The position numbers were made by a program, and so were the translations under genes. The notes beneath the pieces are model-generated. The model saw only the letters and a program-made list of their open reading frames with translations, was not told where the DNA came from and searched no databases. Positions 1 through 11,816 of a DNA stretch of 64,000 nt are shown here, in pieces. Source of the DNA: Tiliqua scincoides (Eukaryota > Chordata > Lepidosauria > Squamata > Scincidae); contig NC_089824.1 in NCBI RefSeq assembly GCF_035046505.1, positions 220,418,596 through 220,482,595 on the forward strand. The letters run 5' to 3'. Position 1 is the stretch's first letter, and each line of letters opens with the position of its first letter.

Positions 1-106
1 TATCTATTTTATTTAGCACATGGCATATAATACATGGACTTATATATCAATTAATTATATATCAATTATAACAACCTCACAATCACTTTGGGGCATTTAC
101 TTAGTA

Positions 107-238
107 GTGGTGGCGTAGCTGAGAGGGGGCGGTACACCCATGGCGGGCAAGCGGCCCATCCCTTCCAAGCCATTCCCGGCAGGGGGTGCAAAACGGAGCT
201 GTATGGCTGCAAAACTGCCCCCCTCCAGCTACGCCACC
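107..238. mobile_element. hAT-type foldback MITE, GTAGCTAGAGGGGG family, short copy
   Basis: The ends are inverted (GTGGTGGCGTAGCTG at the left, CAGCTACGCCACC at the right). The flanks are ACTTAGTA (99-106) and ACTTAGCA (239-246), an 8-bp target duplication with one mismatch. Eight-base duplications and CAGTGG-type ends fit the hAT superfamily. No transposase is present, so the element is non-autonomous. Confidence 0.75.
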
Positions 239-1564
239 ACTTAGCAGAATGACCAGTGGACTTGTCTGCACTATTTGAAGGTGGACATGATATTATATAG
301 CCCCTAAATCCGCAGTTTAAATGGAGAACCAGAGGAGTTTAACATTGTTCTGCTCATATAGCTTTTGTCTGTAGCGGCTGAGCAATGGAGTTTCAGTTTG
401 CGCCGTGTTCTGATGGTGAAAAGAACAGTTGTCATCAAGACCTTGGATCCTTGTACTTCCGTATTACCAAACACAGCACACATGAGCAGGTGGCAATAGG
501 CTGTTAGAAGGAGCAGTCGTGGAACTTTAGCAGCTGACGAAACTGAAAGTCACGCTGTTATCTCATTGAGATCCCTGCAGGCAGAAACAGCAGAATCAAA
601 AGGAAAAGCAAAGTTTGTGGAGGAACAGGAAAGAGACTTCCCAAACAAACAGGAGTCCAGATAAAAGCCAGGCAGAAATCCCCTTATTTCATAGACATTT
701 TCTGTTTTCCTTTCAAAGCCAGATTAACATCCCAGGAATGGGTTATGGGAGCCAGGAATTTCCCTGTGGTGCCCCACCTGGAGTTCCCATCAAAGCTATT
801 CGCAGACCATGTTGATTGGACAGGTGGAAAAGAAGGTTGAGGTCCAAAAGACAAGCTCAGCATGATGAGGAGTGGACAATGCAGGGCGGGAACCGGCTAT
901 GGGGAAATGACTTGGCAAACCCAGCAACACATCCCCATTGCACAGGCAGTCTGAAAGCAACCCTGGGTGGACTGGATCAGCGTGTGACCCCAAAGCTGGC
1001 TTGGAGAGCCATTTGCTACCACTGCTGTGTGCAGACCTCCCGGCACCTAAGGCGGGGTGACAAATGGTGACATGCCCCTTCCTGGTGACACGCCAGCCTC
1101 TGCTCTTCTCACTCTCTGGATAGAAAAATGAAGAAGGAGATGGAGTGGAAGAAGAGTGTGGGCACTGTCCTTCCTCTTTTGCTCTGCCCCTCCATTCCTT
1201 TTTTAATCCAGAGAATGGGAGAAGGAGGAACAGCACAGGAGGCAAGTGGGCTGACGGAAATGATTTCCCCCTTACAACCTGAGTCAGCCCATGGATTAGC
1301 AGCCCTGGTTGTGCAGGCCAGAAGTTAACTTTGGTAAATGTACTGTTGTGCCCCCTAAACTGCAAAACCTGAAGTAGCGCACCTTGATGGCTCCAAAGCA
1401 CTTTGATATCTTTTCCTTGCCCTCTCCGGTCCCTCCCAGTTTTGCTCACAATTCCCCTGGCTCAATTTCTCTTTTCCCATTAGTCATCCAACTGGCTGGC
1501 CCAGTTAACTCTTCCACTATAAGGACTGCCTGTATGTGGCGCCAATCCCATGACTGTGTATAGT

Positions 1565-1767
1565 CGGTGGTGTCGCTTGACGGGGGTGCAAAGCACTAAG
1601 TTTTGCAGGGCCAGGGTGTGCAAGTGGCCCCTCCCCTTCAGAGCATTCCGGTTGGAGGGAGCAAAATGGAGGCGAATGCCTGGCTCCAAAGGGGAGAGGC
1701 CGCTTGCATGCTGTAGTGAGGCTCCCTGCAAAACCTAATGCTTTGCACCCCCTCCAGCTACACTACT
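1565..1767. mobile_element. hAT-type foldback MITE, GTAGCTAGAGGGGG family
   Basis: The left arm reads GGGGGTGCAAAGCACTAAG and the right arm is its approximate reverse complement (CTAATGCTTTGCACCCCCTC). The middle is a GC-rich near-palindrome containing CCCCTCC and GGGGAGAGG. The ends have decayed from CAGTGG to CGGTGG and CACTAC. It is a long hairpin with no coding capacity. Confidence 0.75.
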
Positions 1768-1828
1768 ATATATAGTTATCAGTTGTTAAAGTTCTTTTGC
1801 TATTTTCCCAGCTCTTGAAAATTAAATT

Positions 1829-2112
1829 TTGTTGTTGTTGTTCAGTCGTTAAGTCGTGTCCGACTCTTCATGATCCTACGGACCACAGCACACCAGGCCC
1901 CCCGTCTACCACTAACTTCCGGAGTGTGTCCAAAGTCATATTCATTGCCTCTGTGACGCTATCTAACCATCTCATCCTATGCTGTCCCATTTACAGCTAA
2001 TCATCTAATCCTCTTATCCTCTAACCATCTCATCCTCTGCCGTGCCACTTCTGTCTGCTGAAGAAAATGGCAACCCACTCCAGTATCCTTGCCAAGAAAA
2101 CCCAATGGACTT
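1829..2112 (-). mobile_element. BovB (RTE clade) LINE fragment
   Basis: The plus strand reads GTTGTTCAGTCGTTAAGTCG, then GTGTCCGACTCTTCATGATC, then ACCATCTCATCCTCTGCCGT and ATGGCAACCCACTCCAGTAT. All are hallmark stretches of BovB in its usual antisense orientation. It is a degraded internal piece of about 280 bp with no open frame. BovB is abundant in squamates and ruminants and is known for horizontal transfer, so it supports a squamate origin. Confidence 0.85.
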
Positions 2113-2517
2113 TAGAATCAAAAGGCAAATTAAATCAATCCCCCTCAATAAACACTTTCTTGCTTAGGATTTCCAAGTGTCCATTCTCTCGCTATCCCCT
2201 TTCTTTACTGTGCCTGCCCTATTGCCAATAGCCAAAGTTAGCATGCATGTTGGGGGCTCACATGTAAACTTGGGTACATGTGTCTCTAGGGCATCCATGG
2301 TATAAGGGTTTGGCCAGGATCCAAGCCGGCAGAGCTCCTGAATTCTCACCAAATTCAGGGAAGTTTTGCTTACCTGCAACTGCTGGTGATACCTGTCGGT
2401 ATTTTTACTTGTGTTGGTGACTTTTGCTGCTTTGTTGTACTAACATTAAAACAACAGCACAATTGTATGTAATGACTTGATAGTACCTTGTTAGAATGGT
2501 TTTGAATTAGTTTAGCA

Positions 2518-2833
2518 CGGAGGTGTCAAACATCAGGCCCATGGGCCGAATGTGGCCGCTGGAAGCAATTTATTCTCCCCCCATTATATTTGGGCTCTCC
2601 CAGTGTGATAATTGGGCCCTCTCATACCTTGAAAATAGGGACAAAATTTGCACATTTTCTCTTCTACCATTTGTAGCTCATGAGTTTCTATGTGAGCATA
2701 AAGTGCTTATTTCTGGCCATCATCTGCTTAATGATGTCACTTCCTGCTTAATGATGTCACTTCTGGCCCTCAGCAGGCATCACAAATGCTAACTTCAGCA
2801 TTCTGTTTGAAATGAGTTTAACATCCCTGATTT
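2518..2833. mobile_element. hAT non-autonomous element, GGTGTCAAAC-end family
   Basis: It starts GGAGGTGTCAAACATCAGGC and ends near GAGTTTAACATCCCTG, which are inverted versions of the CAGGGGTGTCAAAC end seen in many vertebrate hAT MITEs. A second copy of the same family lies at 58614-58932. Both share the inner phrases GGGCTCTCC and TTAATGATGTCACTT. No ORF. Confidence 0.7.
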
Positions 2834-2891
2834 ATCATGATTTACTTATTTTAGGATGGGGCAAAATGCTGTCCCCTCATTCTGCAGGCTC

Positions 2892-3072
2892 AGGGCCCAA
2901 TCCTATCCAACTTTCAAGCACCGGTGCAGCTGCAATGCAGCCCCGAAGTAAGGGAACAAATGTTCCCATACCTTGAAGAGGTCTCTGTGACTACTGCCCC
3001 ACCACAGGATGCAGTGCACACCCCATTGGCACAGCTACACCGGCACTGGAAAATTGGATAGGATTGGGCCCT
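2892..3072. mobile_element. Palindromic MITE with GGGCCCAATCCTATCCAA ends
   Basis: The first 19 bases (AGGGCCCAATCCTATCCAA) return as an exact inverted repeat at the right end (TTGGATAGGATTGGGCCCT). The 181-bp body has no ORF. Related degraded copies seem to lie at 22688-22857 and around 48511-48885. The superfamily is not settled because the target duplication is too short to call. Confidence 0.7.
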
Positions 3073-3951
3073 CAGTCACTGGTCACAAAATTGATGGGTC
3101 ATTTGGGGTGATTTTCAGAATGGGTTGTGATGTAGGAGGGTAAACCTTGTTGCCCTTCCTCCCGGCTCCTTTTAATTGGCAACCCTTACCCCCTTATGTT
3201 TTCTTCCAGAATTCCCCTTAGAACAATGTTGCATCATGAAATTGTATCATTTCGGGACATCCTCCTCAGTCATTTGTCCAAAGTCATAATTAGCCTGAAA
3301 TTGTAGCCTTTTGAAATAGGCACAACTTCCTGTCTGGGAAATGCCAATGGCATCAGAACCACATCTACCCTCGGTTTTACGAGCATTCCTCCCTCAGCAT
3401 TAATAATCTCCGCAAAACCACTTTTAATAGTGGCCAGGCGCTCACTGGGTCTGCGTCTGAGAATTTGTGAGTTTTCTCGTATAAAGGATCTGCAACTGTC
3501 TGATGAGAGACAGAAAAACTTTCCAGGAAAAATAAAGTTAGCGTGTGCAAGAGAAAGGGATTAAAACAGCATCCATCCTCCCCCGCCAAAAGACATCAAA
3601 TGGGAGAAGTTTATCCAACCAACCATCCGTAGACTTGGCAGGGCCTCACAGCAATCTCTTCTGATGCTTCTCATTGTGATCTCAGAGACTTGAGTTCAGG
3701 TGTGTGCTGGGCATAGCTGAACAACTGAGATGGAGTGACCAGGTGGGTTCCACTCATCCAACTGGTTTTCAACAACTCTAGGTATCTTAAGATGTTTGGG
3801 AGGGTTTTGCCAGGTCTGCTGTTGGAATCCGCTGCTGGTCCATGGAAGGCACACTAGCTTACTCTCTGCTAAGTGCAGCAGTTGAGATTGTTAGGATCAA
3901 TGTTAGTAGCTAGCAACAGGGACTGCATTTCTAAGGACACATTTAGGGCAC

Positions 3952-4275
3952 AAGCCTAACCAGGTCTACTCAGAAGTAAGTCCTGTTTTGTTCAGTGGGG
4001 CTTACTCTCAGGAATGCCCTGGGGCATTTGGTGGGCCGCTGTGAGATACAGGAAGCTGGACTAGATGGGCCTATGGCCTGATCTGGTGGGGCTGTTCTTA
4101 TGTTCTTAAACTACAATTCCCAGGAGGCCTTGCAAGTCTTCTTGTTATCTGGTGTGCTCCCTGGGGCATTTGGTGGGCCGCTGTGAGATACAGGAAGCTG
4201 GACTAGACGGGCCTATGGCCTGATCCAGTGGGGCTGTTCTTATGTTCTTAGGAAAGTGTGGTTAGGACTGCAGCC
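3952..4275. mobile_element. MITE split by a CR1 insertion
   Basis: The left part (3952-4014, with TACTCAGAAGTAAGTCC and CTTACTCTCAGGAA) and the right part (4251-4275, GTTAGGACTGCAGCC) look like the two ends of one small element. Related sequence occurs at 34622-34720 and 57525-57570. The CR1 tail pair at 4015-4250 sits between them. Confidence 0.5.
4015..4250 (+). mobile_element. CR1 LINE 3' tail, two tandem tails
   Basis: Two copies of the CR1 3' end (GCTGTGAGATACAGGAAGCT, ACTAGATGGGCCTATGGCCT, then TTCTTATGTTCTTA) run head to tail. They are separated by about 26 bp that include ACTACAATTCCCAG. The 8-bp TTCTTATG repeat is the usual CR1 terminus in place of poly-A. The flanks AGGAA/AGGAA look like a short target duplication inside the surrounding MITE. 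Confidence 0.8.
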
Positions 4276-5729
4276 TTAGGGAGTTAATTTTCTTTTGTTT
4301 GCTAATCTCACTCCAAGACAATCTGCAAAGTTATCTGGTTTGTTGGGGTTTTGTGTGCTTTGCTCTGGGTAGTATCCTGACTCCCTCTGCTGGCTATTGC
4401 TAGTTACTGCATCCACTTTGGTCAAGCTTTTACTTTGTGACCATGTGGCTGAGTGAGGCATTTTTCCCCATCAGCCTACTAGTACCATTCTCAACCACCC
4501 ATTGATATAATTTTTTTTTCTTTGAGGTTCTAGTAAACATATCTTTACTCTTTGCCTGCCTAGTCTGTGTTCACAGAAAATTTAGTGGGTTTCAATGTCT
4601 GATCATTTGTTGGCACTGCTATTATTTGATATTAAATAAGAACTGCTGGCTTTTTTTACTCTCCTGGGAGGAGTGATTTTTCCCGAGGTTCACCCCCTTC
4701 CTGGTCTCCTTCCTGCTGCTATTTTGGGATGGTGGTAGCAGATAAATCTACCAGTCCCTCCCATTCCACTGACCCAGTAAAAAGGGGAACCCAGAGAGCA
4801 GGAATGGGTGTGTGAATGCACTAGGCACTACTCCCCATGGCCTGCTGCCTTCTCTTGCTTCTTACCTTTTCAGTTTGTATCCAGATCCTCCAATACTTCA
4901 GAATTAGCCAATATTCTTGTGGTGACCTGATGGGATGGCCATAGCCCACCTTGCAGGACAGTGCAGTTTCAAACTAGCTGGCTCCTTTTAATGCGCTTGG
5001 GGAGTATCTGATTTAATTAGAAGATGGGAAACCTGGGGTCAGCTACTCAACCATGGCCATTTCCTGCCTCACCTGGTGCTTCATCTAAGCTCAGGCCAGC
5101 TGCTCACTGATATTCCATTAGTAGATATGACCTTTCTGTCCAACTACCCTGCCCATGTACTAGAAAAATCTTCCTATGAGCTGGAAATGAGGTATCTGGC
5201 TTTGTGAGTGTAAAGAGGGCATCATCAGCTCATCATTGTCTCTTGGAAGAAGATTCCAGGAATGCAACTTCTGCTATTACAGCAAGTGCTGAAGTGCTGT
5301 GATGCGAATCAAATGGCATTAGTGCTCCAGCACTTCAGACAGATGAGGTCAGCGCTCAAAGCAGAATTCTTTGTTGAAGGGAAAATATGATTCCCAGTGC
5401 CAGCTCTAGTTGTGTAGTGTAGCATGTGCTTCGTTGAATGCGATTACACAACTGTCACACACATGTTCACGAGCACCTGTGGTACAGTGGTGATGAGTGA
5501 CACATTTCTCATCATATGGGCTCATCATCTTCCTCATATGGACTCATCATCAATGGGCTCTTAAATTGTATGTTTTAAAAGTTATTTTTTAGAGGCTAAA
5601 GTACTGATGGACCATGAATGTATCTCTAAGTCCAGAAATTGGCAGGAGATTTAGGATGGTCAAAAGAAGATGCTTCACACAACACATAACTGGTGTGTGG
5701 AATGTGTTGCCCCAAGATGTGGTGATGGC

Positions 5730-6298
5730 CAGTGGTGTAGCTAGAGGGGGTGCAAAGCACTAAGTTTTGTAGGGAGCCTCACTGCAGCATGTGTGGCCCC
5801 TCGCCCTCCCCTTTGGAGCCATTCCAGGCAGGGGGGAACAAACTGGAGGCGGAAGAACAGCCCCACTGGATCAGGCCATAGGTCCATCTAGTCTAACTTC
5901 CTGTATCTCACAGGAAATGTATCTCCCACCAAATGCTCCAGGGAGCACACCAGATAACAAGAGACCTGCATCCTGGTGCCCTCCCTTGCATCTGGCATTC
6001 TGACATAACCCATTTCTAAAACCAGGAGGTTGCACATACACATCATGGCTTGTAACCCGTAATGGATTTTTCCTCCAGAAACTTGTCCAATCCCCTTTTA
6101 AAGGTGTCCAGGCCAGTTGCCGTCACCACATCCTGTGGCAAGGAGTTCCACAGACCAAACACATGCTGAGTACAGAAATATTTTCTTTTGTCTGTCCTAA
6201 CTCTCCCAACACTCAATTTTAGTGGATGTCCCCTTAAACGCTGGGATGATGCTCCCTGAAAAACTTAGTGCCTTGCACCCCTTCTAGCAATGCCACTG
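5730..6298. mobile_element. hAT foldback MITE inserted in CR1 and itself split by CR1
   Basis: It has CAGTGG and CCACTG ends, and inner arms GTAGCTAGAGGGGGTGCAAA and GCACCCCTTCTAGC. The flanks are GTGATGGC (5722-5729) and GTGACAGC (6299-6306), matching at 6 of 8 bases. The element would be about 180 bp without the 388-bp CR1 tail inside it. Confidence 0.75.
5853..6240 (-). mobile_element. CR1 LINE 3' fragment
   Basis: In minus orientation this is the CR1 3' end: AGAACAGCCCCACTGGATCA on the plus strand, then GTGGCAAGGAGTTCCACAG and CTCCCAACACTCAATTTTAG (antisense of the C-terminal codons). It is 5'-truncated and sits inside the MITE at 5730-6298. Confidence 0.85.
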
Positions 6299-6897
6299 GT
6301 GACAGCCACTCACTTGGATAGCTTTAATTGGGATTACAGGACAGGTCTCTCAATGGGAATCATTTCTGATGACCCTGTGCTACTTCCTTGTTCAGCTTTT
6401 AAAGACCAATTCCTGAGGAGCAATTGGGGGGGGGGGAGAGAAGTGTGCCCTTCTCTTCTGCTTGTGGGTTTCTCCAAGGTAGCTGATGGGCCACTGTGGG
6501 AAGCAGAGTGCTGGACTAGATGGCCCCTTTGGACCTGATCCAGCAAGGCTTTTTGGAATTAATTAATTAATTAAGCCTACTTCACTGTTGTTCCTCATTG
6601 TTAACTAATGTAGTAGTTTGCCCCATGGCTATCTCCAGGGTAGCACTGAGAAGGACCACATCCATCTTGATGGATCAGGGCTTCTCCCCACCCTGAAATG
6701 ATGTCAAAACCACATGTATAACATACCACTGCCATACATGGGCATGTAGGTCATGTGCATACAGTCATGCTACTTCTGTACATGAGACTAGGTACTGCTG
6801 CCACCAGCAACATGGAATGAGGGTCACATTACCATTCCTTCACCCAGTTGGGGGCGGAAGGGGGGTTCAAACCAGAATGGAGTAACAATAGGAAAGT

Positions 6898-7262
6898 AAT
6901 ATAATAATAAAAATAATAATATACAGTATTTATATACCGCCTTTCTTGGTCTTTATTCAAGACTTTATTCAAGGCGGTTTACACAGGCAGGCTTATTAAA
7001 TCCACGCAGGGATTTTTACAAATTGAAAGAAGGTTCTCTCTTTCAAGAACCACCACATTCAAGATGTTACACTCCGATCTGGTTTAACATTCTGGCCTCC
7101 ATCCTCCCACGCTCCGAGCAGATGGAACAGCTCAGCTGCAGCTTGCCAGCTGCTTCAAGGTCGCACGGTGCGGGTGGCCTCGAACTGGCGACCTTGTGGA
7201 TGTTAATCTTCAGGCAAATGGAGGCTCTACCCTCTAGACCAGACCTCCTGCCCAGTAACCCC
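6898..7262 (-). mobile_element. tRNA-type squamate SINE
   Basis: On the minus strand the head reads GGTCTGGTCTAGAGGGTAGA (A-box-like) and later AGGTCGCCAGTTCGAGGC (B-box-like), the layout of an RNA polymerase III promoter. The tail reads GGCGGTATATAAATACTGTA followed by ATT repeats. The length of about 365 bp and the ATT tail fit reptile tRNA-derived SINEs. The tail motif recurs alone near 32590-32640, 14150-14210 and 41975-42010. Confidence 0.65.
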
Positions 7263-7981
7263 TAGACACTTGAACTCTGCCTTTGGCTCTGACTCGAGGG
7301 TTTCTCCTATATCATGTGATCTGCCCACTGGGGAAATGGTGTGGACTGATCTCACAAGCAGGACCTTTGTGTTACTTGTGTGAAGTATTACTATCGGTCA
7401 GGGAACTCAGTGGTCCTAAGTATTCCACTTAATTCAGTGGAAACTTATTAGCTTGTGACTCTCCTTCATGCTGAATTAGAGCCACAAGTATTTCAGTGAT
7501 GTGCTTTGCAAGGGAAGCAACAAAAGGTCTTTGGGCAATAAATGAAGCAAAGGTCAACCAAGATAGCCTCAACAGCAGTTTTGGCTGCCAAACCACACGG
7601 CACATGCCCCGGCAGGCTCAGCAACTTCTATGAAAAAGCAGGTGGGCACTTTGCACAGAAGACAGAGAAACGCACCTGCTTTGATTTGGCTGCCTTTAGG
7701 TTCAGTCACCGAGTACCATTCATGCAGTTTCTTGTGCGAAACGGCCCATTAAAACAAAAGACCTCCACTGGGAGATAAAAACAAAAGTTTTTATCCTCCA
7801 CAGGCAGGCAGCACATTGTCTTGCTCTGTCGTATGTTCATTGCTGTTAATTGTCACAAAGTGAGACGTTCTGTTTATCACTATTTTACTAGTCCAGCATC
7901 CTGTTTCCAAAAATGGCCTTTCTGATGTTTCCAGAAAACAGAGATGAAGGCAACAACCTTCCCATTTTGCTTAGCCACCCC

Positions 7982-8198
7982 CAGTGGAGTAGCTAGAGGG
8001 GGGTGCAAAGCACTAAGTTTTGCAGGGAGTCTCACTGCAGCGTGCAAGTGGCCCCTCCCTTTCAGAGCCATTCCCAGCAGAGACAGCAAAACAGAGGCGA
8101 ATGCCTGACTCCGAAGGGGAGGGGAGAGGCTGCTTGTACCCTGCAGTGAGATTCCCTGCAAAACTTGATGCTTTGCACCCCCTCTAGCTGCACCACTG
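7982..8198. mobile_element. hAT foldback MITE, GTAGCTAGAGGGGG family
   Basis: It has CAGTGG and CCACTG ends, a GTAGCTAGAGGGGGGTGC left arm and a GCACCCCCTCTAGC right arm. The GC-rich middle folds back on itself. The flanks share CCACCC-type sequence, suggesting a decayed duplication. Non-coding. Confidence 0.8.
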
Positions 8199-9153
8199 CC
8201 CACCCTTCTACCCCCACCCACAACTGGAAGCCAGAGGTAGTGAACTGTGATGCTATCATCTGGATTCAAGGATCTGCATGGATTTCCTGTTCCTTTCTGG
8301 GGTACTTTAAGCCCTCTCACCAAAGGATTTCTAGCCTGGATTGGGCATCTCCAAGGGGTGGGCCTGTTCAGAATGTCAACTGCTTTTCAACCCTGGATGC
8401 TGAACTATGAAGCTTGTCTTATGAGTGACTCAGATAATATCTTGAAGGCATTGTGTGGACAGGCTTTCCATATGGTTTGCTTTTCACTGGTGCGAAATGA
8501 TTTGAAGTTCCAGAGCAAACGCCCTGGGTAAAGAGTTTTCTCAGGAACTGAGCAGTCAGAAATGTGCTTACTAAAAATAATAAGCATATTTTTATGTGCT
8601 TGTGCCTCATTTTTCAGAGCCATGAGACGGCCCAGGGATGTAGCACTGTATGGATGTAGGTTGGAGGAGTGATCACTTGAGGCTTATAGGGTTTATTTGC
8701 CTTATTTGAATGTTTAGCTGGAGTTAGGTAGCACCTGCTCCGGCAAGCCACATCAGATTTATGTCTCCCCTAAGCTTGTCTGTGGCTGCTAGGTGGTCCA
8801 TTGCGGTCTCGCCCAGAGCACGTCCCAAATCCCTTGGCCTCTCCCAGAATCTGCCAGCTCACACTGCCTTTGCTTTCCCACTTCGCAAGAGTGGAAGTGA
8901 GTCACCTGATGAATCCAATGAATGAACAAGATGGAACAAGTCACACTGGCACAGGTTGTCCCAGTAATGCCTCCAGCACCCATGGAAATCTAGCATCGCT
9001 TTTCACCCATCTGAAGCAACTATGGTAGGTTGTTGCTCTGAAAATGGCACAGCCAGGGGTACAAAAAGGTAGGTGGCAAAAATGTAGGTGCTCTGGTACA
9101 GTGTTCTCCAACTTTTTTGTACCATGGCCCAATAAATAAATAATGAAACTGGG

Positions 9154-9540
9154 AACATAAGAACATAGGAACATAAGAACAGCCCCACTGGATCAGGCCA
9201 TAGGCCCATCTAGTCCAGCTTCCTGTATCTCACAGCGGCCCACCAAATGCCCCAGGGAGCACACCAGGTAACAAGAGACTTGCAAGGCCTCCTGGGAATT
9301 GTAGTTTAAGAACAGCCCCACTGGATCAGGCCATAGGCCCATCTAATCCAGCTTCCTGTATCTCACAGCGGCCCACCAAATGGCCCAGGGAGCACACCAG
9401 ATAACAAGAGACCTGCATCCTGGTGCCCTCCCTTGCATCTGGCATTCTGACACAACCCATTTCTAAAATCAGGAGGTTGCACATGCACTTCATGGCTTGT
9501 ACCCTGTAATGGATTTTTCCTCCAGAAACTGCTGGGATCC
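9154..9540 (-). mobile_element. CR1 LINE 3' end with duplicated tail
   Basis: The plus strand shows CATAAGAACATAGGAACATA (the 8-bp tail repeat), then a full CR1 tail. After it come TTGCAAGGCCTCCTGGGAAT and TGTAGTTT, and then a second tail running into CR1 3' sequence. The layout is the same as at 4015-4250 and 38353-38870. Confidence 0.8.
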
Positions 9541-9782
9541 TATCTGCCCACTCCCTGACACCATCACTGCCTACTCTCTGCCTCTGTTATGCCCTCCCAC
9601 CACTATTCACTGAAACCAAATATTCTTATTAGAGAGAGCAGAAAAACTCAGCATGAAGCCTGGCACCAGTGAACGCAATTTCAGCACAATTGCCAAGAAC
9701 CTGAGCAAGACTGGTGTACCATCTCCTGGTACCTGAAGAGGTATACCAGGTGCCCCCCCCTTTGCCTGATGGTGCTCTAGTC

Positions 9783-9882
9783 CAGTGGTCTTCAACCGTT
9801 CTCATTCCTGTAAGTTGCCACGACCCCACAACTGAAGCTTTGTGACCCATTGGGGCACCCAAACCAAGGTTGAAGAACACTG
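9783..9882. mobile_element. Small hAT MITE (100 bp)
   Basis: It starts CAGTGGTCTTCAACCGTTCT and ends GGTTGAAGAACACTG, an inverted pair. The flanks are CTCTAGTC (9775-9782) and CTCTAGAA (9883-9890), a probable 8-bp duplication with two changes. Non-coding. Confidence 0.75.
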
Positions 9883-10477
9883 CTCTAGAAGGAATTCATT
9901 GATTTTTGTTTATTTACTAAATTTATACCCCTCCTAATCTCCACGAAGGGCATTAATGACCTGATAATTTGCATCACTGGGATGGTATTTAATTTATTTC
10001 AGATTTAATCAAGCAAATGTTGATCGTTTTCCTTGTCTTTTGTAACTTCTGCGAGTCATGGGGAGTGGCAAAAATAATTTCCCCCTAGAGTATAACCCCC
10101 CAGGTCCTAATGAATCATATATAGAAGCCAAAGGCAGCTGTGCCTCTCCCAGGCAAGCTGGAGCCAGAGGAAATGTGGGGAAAACCCACCCGCTCTTTCT
10201 CTTGTAACACTGCTGTGTGGGCTGGGGGGTCATTTGCAGGTGAGAAGAGGTGAGTAAGCATTCCACATCTGGTGACTCTCCCTTGCAAATCTCTCACAAA
10301 TAATCAAAACTGATTTTTCTACTGACATTTGAGTTAAACCAAAAGTGACCCAAGCTCAGTTTATTTAAAAAAAAAAAAAAGCCTTAGGAGAGGGGGTGGC
10401 TCTGTGGCTGTCATGGCCTCTTCCTCACCCATCCAGCTGCTCAGGGGAGCAGTCAGATGAGCAAGGGAAGGTTGTTC

Positions 10478-10555
10478 CTTTGGCTCCTGGGCCCCCCATT
10501 TTGCTCTGGGCCTAGGTACAAATTACCCCCTTTACCCCCCTCTCCTAGGCCATGG
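10478..10555. mobile_element. Right-end fragment of the hAT family seen complete at 36004
   Basis: TTTGGCTCCTGGGCC, GTACAAATTACCCCCTTTAC and CCCTCTCCTAGGCC match the right end of the element at 36004-36688. The left end is not recognisable here. Confidence 0.5.
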
Positions 10556-10710
10556 GTGGTGGCACCAGCACTGGGAAGAGGAAGGAAGCCCTGGGGCTCA
10601 GTTTCTTTCTCTTTCTTACCCACCTGGCCTTCTTGTTGGGTGGACAAGAAGGTGCCGCAGCAACGCAAGAGGAAGAGGGTGCAGAGGGAACTGCAGTGAA
10701 GTGGATAAAA

Positions 10711-11302
10711 CAGTGTTTCCCAAACTGTGGGTCAAGACTGAATGTTCTCATGAAACTGACAAGCTCATAGCTGACTAGGAAAATGTATCCAGCCCTATGG
10801 AAAGTGAAAATGAGCTGCACATGTGCATTTACTCACAGGTAGGCAACCATGCCTCAGTTCCCATTGAAGGGCAGGCTGAGAGGAGTGCAGTTCCACCAGA
10901 ATGGTCCCAAACCGATGAACGCAGGCCCCAAAAATCTCTTGAGAAGGAGGTCCACGCCCCCCCAGCTGACAAGGAAAATGTACTGCGCCCTCCGGAAAGT
11001 GAAACGGAGCGGCATGTGTGTGCTTACTCACAAGCAGGCAAACTCGCCCCATCTCATGTCAAAGGCCAGGCAAAGAGGAATGCAAGGCCACCAGAATGGT
11101 CCCAATCCAATACACATGGAGATCAATAAATGCTCCAGAAGGCAGTCCCCCTCCCCACATAGTAAAAAGGATGAAAGCAGAGGCTTGAGCAGCCAGTAAG
11201 GTAAAACTGTGTGTGGTTTTTTAGTGTCATGAAGTTAGGTGGGTCCAGATAGAGCGCCATTTTAAAAGTGGGTCCTGGTGCTAAAACATTTGGGAACCAT
11301 CG
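10711..11302. mobile_element. hAT-like element with an internal 195-bp tandem duplication
   Basis: It starts CAGTGTTTCCCAAACTGTGG and ends near AACATTTGGGAACCATCG, which are inverted ends of the CAGTG-TTCCCAAAC type. The interior carries two diverged copies of a unit of about 195 bp (ACTCACAGGTAGGCAA versus ACTCACAAGCAGGCAA; CACCAGAATGGTCCCAA in both). A 110-codon frame crosses the duplication but has no recognisable domain. Confidence 0.6.
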
Positions 11303-11816
11303 AGATTAAACCTTATTCACTCATTCCAGTGCACACAGAGACGGAAGGGATCATGCATGATGTTTCCACATGTACATGGATCTTCTGAATTAATGGAAAG
11401 TAAAAAATGGCCCCCCAGGGAATTGGAGTTGTTGACACTGGATTGAGCAGATTAATGTAGTCTGTGCATTAATCTACATGAAGGCAAATGCTTATGAGTC
11501 AGCGGACCTTCAGCATGGTTCCAAGACCAGTGGCAATGAGTTCTGGCAGCTGACAGTGGCACATGCAGCAGAAATATGTTGTGAGTCTTTGTCTTGCCCG
11601 TTATGAGTCAGCAAGACACCTTCTGATTCTGCAAATGCTGTTGGCAAACAACAGATAAACCACCCAAAGGATTTATGCCTGGGGAATAAACTTCTACAGC
11701 TCATTGTAAGGAAACAGGAAATGTTTTGAGAGTGATTCTCCCACCTTCAAATCAACTTTCACTGACATTTTCCCCACTCTACTGAGCCCACAGTTGATAT
11801 ACAACATAATTGCAGT

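Larger units (their letters stand above)
5650..6560 (+). mobile_element. CR1-like LINE 3' region, interrupted by a MITE
   Basis: The left part ends with GGAATGTGTTGCCCCAAGAT and GGTGATGGC. The right part resumes with ACTTGGATAGCTTTAA and finishes with CTGGACTAGATGGCCCCTTT and GATCCAGCAAGGCTTTT. These are the C-terminal codons and 3' tail of a CR1-type element. The 5' portion is missing. A hAT MITE (5730-6298) splits it, and that MITE is itself split by a second CR1. Confidence 0.65.

Noticed and set aside
10797-11199. Two 110-codon frames as a small gene
   Set aside because: They cross a 195-bp tandem duplication inside a hAT-like element and read in more than one frame.
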